Shown piece by piece: positions 30,092 to 38,686 of a stretch of DNA of 64,000 nt. The position numbers and the translations under genes are program-made. The stretch is from Flavobacteriales bacterium (GTDB taxonomy: Bacteria; Bacteroidota; Bacteroidia; Flavobacteriales_D; Sanyastnellaceae): the NCBI GenBank assembly GCA_016722445.1, contig JADKIZ010000009.1, positions 1-64,000 on the forward strand, written 5' to 3'. The notes under the pieces are model-generated. The model saw nothing but the letters and a program-made list of their open reading frames with translations, had not been told where the DNA came from and did no database searches. Every line of letters starts with the position of its first letter. Within the stretch, counting starts at the first letter, position 1.

Positions 30092-30904
30092 CTATTTCTT
30101 GTTGAGAATTTCGATCTGTTTTTCACTTTTCCGGTAAAAGTCTTCGGCTTCATTCAACCTCTTACTTTGAGGGAAAGCGGCGGCAAATGTACGATAACTT
30201 TCGCTTGTAGCGCGCAATCGCTCCAATTTCTTCTCTTCGATACTGCCTTCGGCGAAGAGGTAGTTGCTCCTGACTATCAGAAACATAGCCTCTTCTTTGT
30301 ATTTGGATTCGGGATAATCCTTCAAAAACTCCTTCAGAGCCGATGAAGCCGCTTTATAGCGCATGGTTTTTTCGTAAATCGCGGCGTTTTCGAAAGCCTT
30401 TGTCTCCAATTTAGCGTTGAGACGGCCAATTTGGTTATTGGCAGAATCTTTCAGATTACTGCCCGGATATTTATCCAGAAACAACTGATATTCGTTGATG
30501 GCATTTTTCGTATCCGCCTGATCCAAAGAAAATGATGGACTCAATTCAAAGCTACACTGTGCCGCGAGGAAAAGACATTCCTCCGCCCGCGGGCTCAGAC
30601 TGAAAGTTTTGGTAAATGACTTCAGGTAGTAATTGGCCATGTAATAATCCTTCACCCCATACTGCCCCATGGCATAATAGTAATAAACGTCTTCGGCACG
30701 CTGTGTACTACGAGTGAGACCAATCAACTCTTCCAAAATCGGCAAAGCTTTGTAATACTCCTTGTTGTTGTAGTATTCTACAGCTTTGGTGTATTTGTAG
30801 TCGATGTCCGTGCTCTTCAACACTTTGTTGTATTCACTGCATGAACTGACAATGACTACAAGCGTTGCAAGAAGGATAAAATATGTCTGACGTAGAAATT
30901 TCAC
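30092..30904 (-). CDS. bamD: Outer membrane protein assembly factor BamD
   Basis: BamD is the essential TPR lipoprotein of the beta-barrel assembly complex. A GTG at 30904 gives a short lipoprotein signal (KFLRQTYFILLATLVVIVSSC, lipobox VSSC); a GTG at 30931 would add nine residues. TPR-like helices follow: AVEYYNNKEYYKALPILEEL, YYYYAMGQYGVKDYYMANYY, DQADTKNAINEYQLFLDKYP. It is the first gene of the transcript with rpoZ. The exact start is uncertain. Confidence 0.88.
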   Translation of the reverse strand: MKFLRQTYFILLATLVVIVSSCSEYNKVLKSTDIDYKYTKAVEYYNNKEYYKALPILEELIGLTRSTQRAEDVYYYYAMGQYGVKDYYMANYYLKSFTKTFSLSPRAEECLFLAAQCSFELSPSFSLDQADTKNAINEYQLFLDKYPGSNLKDSANNQIGRLNAKLETKAFENAAIYEKTMRYKAASSALKEFLKDYPESKYKEEAMFLIVRSNYLFAEGSIEEKKLERLRATSESYRTFAAAFPQSKRLNEAEDFYRKSEKQIEILNKK

Positions 30905-31009
30905 TGATTTTTCGGGTTGCGAAAATAACACATTGCTGGTGAGACGAACGAAGGCGCAAAAATGCTACAATGGGTGATCAAAATGTGATCAAACCCCGAG
31001 ATCGAAAAA

Positions 31010-31795
31010 TTATTTCAATGAAGCATCAATTCCATTGACGAAGGTTTCGAATACCTTTAGCTCATCGGCTTGTTCGGCTCCATGGAACCCGTGTAGATCC
31101 TCATACTTCACGCTGGTATTGTAATCCTTGAGCATCTCAGAAGACAAGGGCATGTAGCTCCAATGCCATTTTTCCTCTTCATAACCTGTTCTACCCGATT
31201 TTTTGTGGGTATAAGTCTGGGCGAAACCGTATTCCGACGCATGTAACAGAAGCCAGTCATAGAGTTTTTTACCTTCACCAGCGGCGAAAAATTTGGGATC
31301 AACACTATTGAAGTCGACGTCGGTTCCCCAATGATGGCGAGAGGTTCCCGGCATAGAACTGTAGGACAAAATATCTTTCACTTTGTCAAAGTCGCTCCAC
31401 CCCTTGTATTTTTCCCTCAACCACTTTTTTTCCCAAATACCTTTTTGGTAATCAAAATTTCTGGTGGCAGAAATGATGGTCAATCGAATACCTTCCTTTT
31501 TTGCTGCGTCGTACATTTTGACAAAAGCCTCATACGATTCCTTGCGCAAATAAATATTTTTCTTTGAAGTGTGAGCAGATTGAATGCGCACAAAATCATG
31601 ATGTTTGGAAGGATCGAACCGACCTGTTAATTCATCCACAGACCAAAGTGATTTCGCAGTGATGGAATCGGGAGATTCCAGTTTCACATCAACCGAAGGC
31701 GGTGCTGTTGGCATTTCTAATGTTGGACTTTGCGATTGACCGCAGGAATGCAGGACAATTAAAACAAAGAACCCAACGAAGTGATTTCTGAGCAT
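31010..31795 (-). CDS. VanY-like M15 D-alanyl-D-alanine carboxypeptidase lipoprotein
   Basis: M15B peptidases trim peptidoglycan stem peptides or dipeptides. The ATG at 31795 gives a lipoprotein signal (FVGFFVLIVLHSC). The zinc site is SRHHWGTDVDF (His and Asp ligands) and EEEKWHWSYMP (catalytic Glu and third His). LTIISATRNFDYQKGIW precedes it, as in VanY and LdcB. The protein is periplasmic and lipid anchored. Confidence 0.88.
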   Translation of the reverse strand: MLRNHFVGFFVLIVLHSCGQSQSPTLEMPTAPPSVDVKLESPDSITAKSLWSVDELTGRFDPSKHHDFVRIQSAHTSKKNIYLRKESYEAFVKMYDAAKKEGIRLTIISATRNFDYQKGIWEKKWLREKYKGWSDFDKVKDILSYSSMPGTSRHHWGTDVDFNSVDPKFFAAGEGKKLYDWLLLHASEYGFAQTYTHKKSGRTGYEEEKWHWSYMPLSSEMLKDYNTSVKYEDLHGFHGAEQADELKVFETFVNGIDASLK

Positions 31796-31857
31796 AAGGC
31801 AATGTAATGCCATTTCTGGCACAAAAAATCATTCCGAAAAGAAGATTTTAGGAAAAA

Positions 31858-32811
31858 TCAGTGAACACCTTTTGAAGCCAAATAGCGCTCTGCATCCAAA
31901 GCAGCCATGCATCCAGTACCGGCAGCCGTGATAGCCTGACGATAATTTTTATCGGCAGCATCACCAGCGACGAATACTCCATCCACATTTGTTTTTGAAG
32001 TACCGGGAACATTCAAGATATAACCTGTTTCATCGGTGTTGATCCAAGGTTTGAATACATCTGTATTTGGTTTATGGCCGATGGCAACGAAGAATCCTGT
32101 TGCTTTGAGCAAACGCTCTTCATTCGTCGAACGATTTTTTACCAGAACAGATTCCAATCCTTGCTCACCTTGGAGTTCAACTGTTTCAGAATTCCAGAGA
32201 ATTTCAATATTAGCAGTGTTTTCAACGCGGTGTTGCATGGCTTTGGAAGCGCGCATTTTATCGCTTCTCACGAGCATATAGACCTGACGACACAATTTGG
32301 CCAGATAAGTAGCTTCTTCAGCAGCAGTGTCACCGGCGCCAACGATCACCACATCTTGATTGCGGTAGAAAAAGCCGTCGCATACAGCACAAGCACTAAC
32401 TCCACCGCCTGCTTCACGCAAACGCGTTTCACTTGGCAGACCGAGCCATTTAGCGCTCGCACCAGTAGCAATGATCACCGCATCTGCAGAGATGGTGTGT
32501 TTGCCATTGTCGATTTCCACCCAATGTTTTGGACCAGAGAAATCCACTTTGGTAACCCAACCACTTCTGATTTGCGTTTCAAAACGTAAAGCCTGATTTT
32601 TCAAATCCTCCATCATAGCCGGTCCATTGATTCCTTTTGGATAACCTGGAAAATTATCCACTTCTGTTGTATCCATCAATTGACCACCCGGTTGAGTACC
32701 TTCATACATGACCGGTTTCATATCTGCGCGGGCAGCATAAATCGCTGCGGTATAGCCGGCAGGACCACTGCCAATGATGAGACATTTTACTTGTTCTTTC
32801 GCTTCGTTCAT
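31858..32811 (-). CDS. trxB: Thioredoxin reductase
   Basis: This is a 317-residue NADPH-dependent flavoprotein. The FAD-binding IIGSGPAGYTAAIYAAR is at about residues 12-28, the redox pair is CAVC at 141-144, and the NADPH motif is VGAGDTAAEEA. FVAGDAADKNYRQAITAAGTGCMAAL is the terminal FAD motif. A TATATTTG -7 element precedes it. It diverges from the MacB-type permease. Confidence 0.97.
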   Translation of the reverse strand: MNEAKEQVKCLIIGSGPAGYTAAIYAARADMKPVMYEGTQPGGQLMDTTEVDNFPGYPKGINGPAMMEDLKNQALRFETQIRSGWVTKVDFSGPKHWVEIDNGKHTISADAVIIATGASAKWLGLPSETRLREAGGGVSACAVCDGFFYRNQDVVIVGAGDTAAEEATYLAKLCRQVYMLVRSDKMRASKAMQHRVENTANIEILWNSETVELQGEQGLESVLVKNRSTNEERLLKATGFFVAIGHKPNTDVFKPWINTDETGYILNVPGTSKTNVDGVFVAGDAADKNYRQAITAAGTGCMAALDAERYLASKGVH

Positions 32812-32834
32812 TGTGAGAGCATTTTTTGGGAGCG

Positions 32835-32842
32835 CAAATATA
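32835..32842 (-). promoter_or_regulatory. Candidate -7 element of trxB
   Basis: On the minus strand this is TATATTTG, an exact TAnnTTTG match, 24 bases before the trxB ATG. The spacing suits a short untranslated leader. No clear -33 box is seen. Confidence 0.45.
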
Positions 32843-32964
32843 CCCAGCGGAATGATGAGTAGCTTTTCAATGTAAGAATAGTCACATGATCCTCATTGTC
32901 TTCCGCACAGCCGTTGAAAACGCCATTGATCATTTATCCGAAAAAAAGTGACAGAACAAATGAT

Positions 32965-32972
32965 TAGGTTTG
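32965..32972 (+). promoter_or_regulatory. Candidate -7 element of the MacB-type permease gene
   Basis: TAGGTTTG, an exact TAnnTTTG match, lies 14 bases before the ATG at 32986 in the trxB/permease divergent gap. Only the -7 half of a promoter is recognisable. Confidence 0.4.
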
Positions 32973-32985
32973 TCGGACTGATTCC

Positions 32986-34226
32986 ATGAAAATATTTTCT
33001 ACCTCTCTCGTCGAAAACATCCGCACAGCCTGGCTGGCTATCGGGAGTCAGAAAGTGCGTGCCGTGATTACGGTGAGTATCATCGCTTTTGGCATCATGG
33101 CTTTGGTAGCAATGAATACGGCAACCAAAGCTTTGGAGAATAAAGTGATCGCTGAATTCTCTCGATTGGGAAGCAATACCTTCACGATTCGCGGAGGCTG
33201 GAATGGTGGTAGACACGGCAGAGCGGAAAGGAAAAACGAACCGATTTCATATCAGGATGCGATGGATTTCATCGAAGAATATGAATTTCCTTCCATCATA
33301 TCCATCACCGCCATGGGTTCTTTCAATGCGACTGTGAAATATGGTACAGAAAAACCAATCCGAATATTCGGGTGATCGGTTGTGACATTCCCTACCTTGA
33401 TTTATCGGGTTATGAATTGACATCCGGAAGAAATTTCAGTGAAATAGATGTGACCAATGGAACGAATACGGTGATTCTCGGTTCGGACATTGTGGAAAAA
33501 ATATTTGGAGAAAATGCCAATCCAGTTGGCAAAGAAGTGCACATCGGAAATTTCAAGTATGAAGTGATCGGTGCATTAAAAGGCAAAGGAAATACACTTG
33601 GATTTTCTGGAGACAATCAGTGTTTTATACCTGTCAGTAATGTGCGTAAAAATTTCGCAACAGATGACACAGAATTCACTTTGAATATACGGGTGTATGA
33701 TGTCCAGAAATTGGATGATGCGATGCAGGAAGCACATGGGATGATGCGTGTCGTGCGAGGAAATGGATTGGGAGAAGAGGACACGTTTGAGCTCATCAAA
33801 AGCGATCAGGTGGCGAAAGATTTGAATGAACTGACCGGGAATATTACGATGGGAGCTTCGGTGATTGGATTTATCACTTTGTTAGGTGCAGCCATAGGAT
33901 TAATGAATATCATGTTGGTCTCGGTAACAGAACGCACCAGAGAAATCGGGACACGCAAGGCAGTAGGTGCCAGTTCGCGCATTATCCGACAACAATTTCT
34001 CATCGAGTCCATCATGATTGGACAAATCGGGGGCATCATCGGAATCATTCTGGGAGTTTTGGTCGGCAATGGATTATCACTTGCCTTGTCCACCAGTTTT
34101 ACCATCCCGTGGGGCTGGATCATGATAGGTGTAACCCTTTGTTTTATCGTGAGTGTATTGAGCGGATATTATCCGGCACGAAAAGCTGCAGCACTTGATC
34201 CGATAGAGGCGTTGAGGTATGAGTGA
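32986..34226 (+). CDS. MacB/FtsX-type ABC transporter permease (one-base loss at 33350-33354)
   Basis: The first helix (VRAVITVSIIAFGIMALVAM) is followed by a MacB periplasmic core domain (RGGWNGGRHG, YELTSGRNFSEIDV, VHIGNFKYEVIGALKGKG). The C-terminal FtsX domain has three helices and ERTREIGTRKAVGAS, the coupling segment, ending YPARKAAALDPIEALRYE. The frame is broken in the A-run at 33350-33354; adding one A joins GTEK to TNPNIRVIGCDIPY. Total length is about 413 residues. No ATPase gene is adjacent. Confidence 0.9.
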
Positions 34227-34244
34227 TGCATTCGTCAATGCATC
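34225..34244 (+). terminator. Hairpin after the permease gene
   Basis: GATGCATT and AATGCATC form a perfect 8-bp stem with a CGTC loop, starting at the permease stop codon. No T-run follows, so it may be a processing or weak termination signal between the convergent permease and nosY genes. Confidence 0.4.
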
Positions 34245-34280
34245 ATGAATGTTAATCTTCCATAGTGTAAAATACCCAGC

Positions 34281-35045
34281 TCAAAGGTCCTTTTTCTTGA
34301 ACCATTTCAGAGAAATCCAATAGGGTAAAATGCACCATCCCAGAAGTACCGTAGCGCAAATCAATCTACCCAAACCTGAGCCCAGATATGCATTGAATAC
34401 AGCGCCTGTATAACCCAACAAAGCCGAAATATTCATGGCGAGTAAAACAAAAATTCTGGCGAGATCTACCGGATTCAGGGCACTCATTATCATCATTGGT
34501 TTTTCCAAAGGATAATCTGCCAACTGAAAACTGAGAAATAAGACCATGCCGTCAAAAATGATGGCGAAAAAAATCCATATCATCAGGACAGTGCCGATAC
34601 CACGCGCTTTATCACGCACCTTCACCGAGGCGAGTAAACCGATTCCCGAAAAACAAGCTGTCAGAAATATTCCCGACACAAAAAGTACCCAACCATGATT
34701 TGATGCAAAGAGGAGCATCGGGACACCAAAACCAACACAGAATGCAATGATGAGAGAGAGTCCTAAACCAGTGTACATTCCAATCCAAACCTGACTTCGA
34801 TTAATGGGTTGTGACAACATCAATTCGATGAACTCTGCACTATTGTATAAGTAGATAGCCGAAAACAACACAGACACCAAAGGCACCATGAAAAGCACAA
34901 TACTCATCATGGTCAATACACCCTTTGAAGCATTACTTTCTGAAGCAAAAACGACAAAACTGATCACAAACAACAACACCATATAGCCAATCATGACTTT
35001 GGTTCGCAGTATATCTGCAATGATGTATTTCAGCATTTTATTCAT
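34281..35045 (-). CDS. nosY: NosY-like ABC transporter permease for nitrous-oxide reductase maturation
   Basis: The 254-residue integral membrane protein has about six helices, with IIADILRTKVMIGYMVLL at the N-terminus and SQPINRSQVWIGMYTG, ACFSGIGLLASVKVRDKARG and LNPVDLARIFVLL, which are NosY-like. NosDFY is thought to supply sulfur or assist assembly of the CuZ cluster of NosZ. It overlaps nosF by eight bases and is the last gene of the nos operon. Confidence 0.9.
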   Translation of the reverse strand: MNKMLKYIIADILRTKVMIGYMVLLFVISFVVFASESNASKGVLTMMSIVLFMVPLVSVLFSAIYLYNSAEFIELMLSQPINRSQVWIGMYTGLGLSLIIAFCVGFGVPMLLFASNHGWVLFVSGIFLTACFSGIGLLASVKVRDKARGIGTVLMIWIFFAIIFDGMVLFLSFQLADYPLEKPMMIMSALNPVDLARIFVLLAMNISALLGYTGAVFNAYLGSGLGRLICATVLLGWCILPYWISLKWFKKKDL

Positions 35046-35766
35046 TGCTGATCAGTGATGGTTCATCATGATTTTTCATCAGAGATGCGACTGCTTTCGT
35101 CAAAGAAGACTCTCCTGTTTCCATTTTCAAGATAGCCGTATTTTGCTGCAGCAATACTTTTCCATCCTGCATATAAACCAGATCAGAGGCCAATTCATCA
35201 AGGTCACTCAAGATGTGAGAAGTAATGAGGATCAATTTTCCTTTTTGTTTTTCCAACAGAATTTTTTCTTTGAGTATTTCTGCGGCGAGAGGATCAAGTC
35301 CAGCCGTAGGTTCATCCAGTATGAGAATTTTAGGAGAAAAAAGAAAGGCCAATGCCGCATTGACTTTTTGTTTCGTTCCTCCGCTCAATGCACCAAGTTT
35401 TTTATTGGACATTTCCCTGATGTGATAATTCTTGATCAGTTCTTCATCCGGTTGCTGATCACCACGAACATCTTTCATCATAGCAATGATTTGACCGATA
35501 GTCATCGAATCAGGGAAACGTGGATTCTGCGGCATATAGCCGATCAACCGGCGAAATTCAGGATCACTGCCACAAGGTTTACCATCTATTACAATGACAC
35601 CTGAGTTTGGAATGACCAATCGAAGTATGGATTTGATGAGCGTAGTTTTACCGCTGCCGTTAGGTCCAATCAAAGCATAGCAGTGTGATTGTTCAAATAG
35701 CAGGTTCACGTCAATGAGCGCCTGAAATTTCCCAAATGATTTATGAAGATGCTGTATTTCTATCAC
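35038..35766 (-). CDS. nosF: NosF copper-centre maturation ABC ATPase
   Basis: The 242-residue ATPase has Walker A GPNGSGKTT at residues 34-42, signature LSGGTKQKVNAALAF, and Walker B ILILDEPTAGLDP. Nos-type context and the KxxG pattern of YMPQNPRFPDSMTIGQII support NosF. It overlaps nosD by four bases and nosY by eight, so the three are translationally coupled. Confidence 0.92.
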   Translation of the reverse strand: MIEIQHLHKSFGKFQALIDVNLLFEQSHCYALIGPNGSGKTTLIKSILRLVIPNSGVIVIDGKPCGSDPEFRRLIGYMPQNPRFPDSMTIGQIIAMMKDVRGDQQPDEELIKNYHIREMSNKKLGALSGGTKQKVNAALAFLFSPKILILDEPTAGLDPLAAEILKEKILLEKQKGKLILITSHILSDLDELASDLVYMQDGKVLLQQNTAILKMETGESSLTKAVASLMKNHDEPSLISNE

Positions 35767-37016
35767 ATCAAAAATCTTTTCATTCGTGGTTCATGATCAA
35801 CGAGATTTTCTGGCGTGAGTCCAGGCATGACACGTTCTGTGCGATCCAGTAATTTGGTAAAAAAGCTTCCGAATAACATCATCGCAGGAGGATTCTTTTC
35901 AGTGATCATACCATATAGACTTACAGGATGAAATGGCACATCACCCAACCCATTTCGATTCAAATCATATCCCTCATATTTATCCCAAAAATTTCGATGA
36001 AATGAATTCATCACAAGACTGCCATTGGTTGAAACATCAAAAATATTCGCGATGAATTCATTGTTCTCAAGAACAATATCCATACAACTCGCCTGAATCC
36101 TCAGTGCATGACCATTGGATGAAAAGAGGTTCCTTTTGGTTTCAATACGGTTTGCACCTTCCATGACGATACCTGTAGTGTTCTCGTCAAATTGATTTCC
36201 GATGATGAATCCATCCGAAATTTCTTTGAGTAAAATTCCGTACGCCGAATCACCCCAATTTTGAGAAAAGTGATTACCAAGCATACTCACATGATTGGAG
36301 AACATGACAGCAACACCAGCTCCATTGTGATGAAAATAATTGGCAACATAAGTATCGTCATTTGAAAACATGAAATGCAATCCATAACGGACGTTTTGTT
36401 CAGACACATTTCTCCAAATAATGGAGTTGGTAACAAATTCAAAGTATATACCATCACGGTGATTTTTCACGGTGTTGTGAATGATCTGCATACTGTCGCA
36501 TTTCCAGCAATGGATGCCATTACCACATTGTAGTTCATCACCCCCGAAAGACTGTAGTTCATTATTCTTTATGATACAATTTTTAGCATGCTGGGAATAG
36601 ATTCCAAAGAAAGTACGTTCGAGAATATTCTCTTCAACTACCACATGACTTGCATCATAAATTTTGAGCCCGGCAAAATCTACGGTTCCTGAAATACCAG
36701 AATCAATGAAATGAAAACCTTGGATCAGCACTGAATCGCTGGTCACAGAAATGATTTCAAACTTATTTTCACCATCCAGAATAGGATGGTCAATTCCGAT
36801 GAGTGAAATTCTTTTATTGACGATCAAATTCCCTTCTCGATAAATACCGGGAAAGACCATCACGGTGTCACCGTGATCTGCCAATTGAATGGCCGATGCA
36901 ATAGACTGAACAATGGCGTTTACACTAACTTCAATGACACGCGCATGCGATATGCATGTAAAGAAACAAATGCAACATGACACAAGCCATTTGAGAATAC
37001 CAGTTTTGACTGTCAT
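35763..37016 (-). CDS. nosD: NosD periplasmic right-handed beta-helix maturation protein
   Basis: The ATG at 37016 overlaps the upstream stop by four bases and gives a signal peptide (KTGILKWLVSCCICFFTCISHA). The rest is a pectate-lyase-like beta helix with repeated parallel strands such as IIKNNELQSFG, IIHNTVKNHRDGIYFE, NYFHHNGAGVAVMFS and IIGNQFDENTTGIVM. NosD works with NosF and NosY in assembling the NosZ tetranuclear copper cluster. Confidence 0.93.
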   Translation of the reverse strand: MTVKTGILKWLVSCCICFFTCISHARVIEVSVNAIVQSIASAIQLADHGDTVMVFPGIYREGNLIVNKRISLIGIDHPILDGENKFEIISVTSDSVLIQGFHFIDSGISGTVDFAGLKIYDASHVVVEENILERTFFGIYSQHAKNCIIKNNELQSFGGDELQCGNGIHCWKCDSMQIIHNTVKNHRDGIYFEFVTNSIIWRNVSEQNVRYGLHFMFSNDDTYVANYFHHNGAGVAVMFSNHVSMLGNHFSQNWGDSAYGILLKEISDGFIIGNQFDENTTGIVMEGANRIETKRNLFSSNGHALRIQASCMDIVLENNEFIANIFDVSTNGSLVMNSFHRNFWDKYEGYDLNRNGLGDVPFHPVSLYGMITEKNPPAMMLFGSFFTKLLDRTERVMPGLTPENLVDHEPRMKRFLM

Positions 37017-38035
37017 CTTGCAAAACCTGTAAGATATTCTTGCCATCTCGTAATCTTCCCTGATGCAGCAAAAGGCAATTGTTTAACCTCCTCCTTACTT
37101 GATAGTGCTGCCACATTACCGTTCATGGGTGAGCGCAATTCATCACATTGAAAGAGAATACAACTATCCGCATTTAACAATGACTGCGGGTTGGTGTAAT
37201 CAGAAAAATAAACACCAAAAATTTCGGGCGCCAATAGGTTCTCCTTTTGAATGAATTGTGCTGCACATGAGATATCATCAAACTTGAAAACCTTTCCTTT
37301 TGTTGACACAACTTCTGCTGCAAATCGCGGATCGCTCACTTTCATTCTGCAAAAAGCGCACTCATCCTTACCCAAAATAATTGGCTCGGGATGCGGGCTG
37401 CATGAAGGAAGCATCAACATTAAAGCAATAGCCAATACAGTTGGATGCCCTACCTTGAGCGGTTGTTTGTTCCATTTCCATTCACGCAAAAGAACAATGG
37501 CGAGTGTTAATCCGACAGCGATAAAAATCCACCCACCCACATCCGGAACAGAATACGCGCTGAAATTCAACAATTGTTTGTATCCAATGAGTGGCGGTTG
37601 ATAAGCCATTCCGGGAACCCTGATGGCTGCATTTGGGTCAAGATTGTGCCCATAATTATACTCCCATCTCCAAAAATCCGCCATGGATACCAAACTAAAC
37701 ACGACAAAAAAACCAAATAGGTATTTGAGCCATTTCAGTCGATTCAAAAAAACCACAAGAGCAAACAAAAATGACATCAAGTAAATGATCCAAGGAAGAA
37801 TGACAAACTCAGGAAAATCTTCCGAATGCAGTGTTTTCATACCAATATAATGATTGAGTCCATTGATAATATCAACACTTCCACCTAGACCATCAGGATG
37901 AATGGAAAGACTTAAACCTTCAGGATACTGAGGTGCTTCCAGGTCAATTCTCCACATCGGTAGAAAATTGACTGCAACGAGCGCAACCGAACATACTATC
38001 AGCAAAATCCTTGAAGTCGTTTTTAGTTTATTCAT
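37013..38035 (-). CDS. Membrane domain fused to NosL copper chaperone
   Basis: The 340-residue product has two parts. The N-terminal 195 residues have about four helices (ILLIVCSVALVAVNFLPMW, FVILPWIIYLMSFLFALVVF, GFFVVFSLVSMADF, GGWIFIAVGLTLAIVLL). The C-terminal part starts with a lipoprotein-like TVLAIALMLMLPSC and then NosL: GKDECAFCRMKVSDPRFAAEV, with CxxCxM, the copper-binding site, and FKFDDISCAAQF. NosL delivers Cu(I) to apo-NosZ. The internal lipobox suggests two formerly separate genes, or a hidden frame error. Confidence 0.85.
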   Translation of the reverse strand: MNKLKTTSRILLIVCSVALVAVNFLPMWRIDLEAPQYPEGLSLSIHPDGLGGSVDIINGLNHYIGMKTLHSEDFPEFVILPWIIYLMSFLFALVVFLNRLKWLKYLFGFFVVFSLVSMADFWRWEYNYGHNLDPNAAIRVPGMAYQPPLIGYKQLLNFSAYSVPDVGGWIFIAVGLTLAIVLLREWKWNKQPLKVGHPTVLAIALMLMLPSCSPHPEPIILGKDECAFCRMKVSDPRFAAEVVSTKGKVFKFDDISCAAQFIQKENLLAPEIFGVYFSDYTNPQSLLNADSCILFQCDELRSPMNGNVAALSSKEEVKQLPFAASGKITRWQEYLTGFAR

Positions 38036-38065
38036 TCCAATCTATCGTTGATAAACATTCATCCC

Positions 38066-38626
38066 TTATTTGGCCGGTGGCAAAAGCACCGCATCAATCA
38101 CGTGAACAATACCATTTGAAGCAGGTATAGAAGCAATGATGGTCGCCGTATTATTCAACCGGATTTTGCCATCCACAATATTTACGGTGACGTTGTCGCC
38201 ATTCACCATACCAAGTGATTGTCCATCTCTGAAATACTCTGCCTTCAGTGCAGCAACAGCGACGTGATATTGTAAAATATTTTGCAGATCTGTTTTCTTA
38301 TCATCCGTCATCAAAGCATCCAGCGTGCTTTTGTCAATTTTATCAAATGCACTATTCACCGGTGCAAAAACAGTAAAAGGGCCAGCATTAGACAAAGAAG
38401 TGATCAGTTCTGCTTGCTTCACAGCCGCTACCAAAGTGGTATGATCAGGAGATCCTGCAGCAACTTTTACAACATCTTTTTGGGATTCATCATCGACAAC
38501 AGCTTCCTGTCCACCTTGATGTTCAAATCCCTGAGTTTCCGAATTGTTGTTATTGTTTTTGACATCACTGCATGATGTAATCAATAGTGAAACCACGACA
38601 ACGATTGAAGAAAAGTATTTTTTCAT
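38066..38626 (-). CDS. Fasciclin (FAS1) domain lipoprotein in the nos operon
   Basis: The signal peptide ends LLITSC (lipobox ITSC). A low-complexity Asn/Gln/acidic linker (residues about 20-50) leads to a single FAS1 domain: TTLVAAVKQAELITSLSNAGPFTVFAPVNSAFDKID (H1/H2-like blocks), then ILQYHVAVAALKAE and NGIVHVIDAVLLPP. Such domains mediate adhesion or protein contacts. Its position between nosZ and the NosL gene suggests a scaffold or copper-related role, but that is inference. Confidence 0.88.
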   Translation of the reverse strand: MKKYFSSIVVVVSLLITSCSDVKNNNNNSETQGFEHQGGQEAVVDDESQKDVVKVAAGSPDHTTLVAAVKQAELITSLSNAGPFTVFAPVNSAFDKIDKSTLDALMTDDKKTDLQNILQYHVAVAALKAEYFRDGQSLGMVNGDNVTVNIVDGKIRLNNTATIIASIPASNGIVHVIDAVLLPPAK

Positions 38627-38659
38627 TGGATAAAATTTTAAATCATGAATAGAAAGGGA

Positions 38660-38674
38660 GCCCGCTTGACGGGC
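38660..38674 (-). terminator. Hairpin between nosZ and the fasciclin gene
   Basis: GCCCG and CGGGC form a 5-bp stem around CTTGA, 13 bases after the nosZ stop. No U-run follows. It may stabilise the nosZ part of the transcript or cause partial termination. Confidence 0.35.
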
Positions 38675-38686
38675 ACCCCTATGCTC

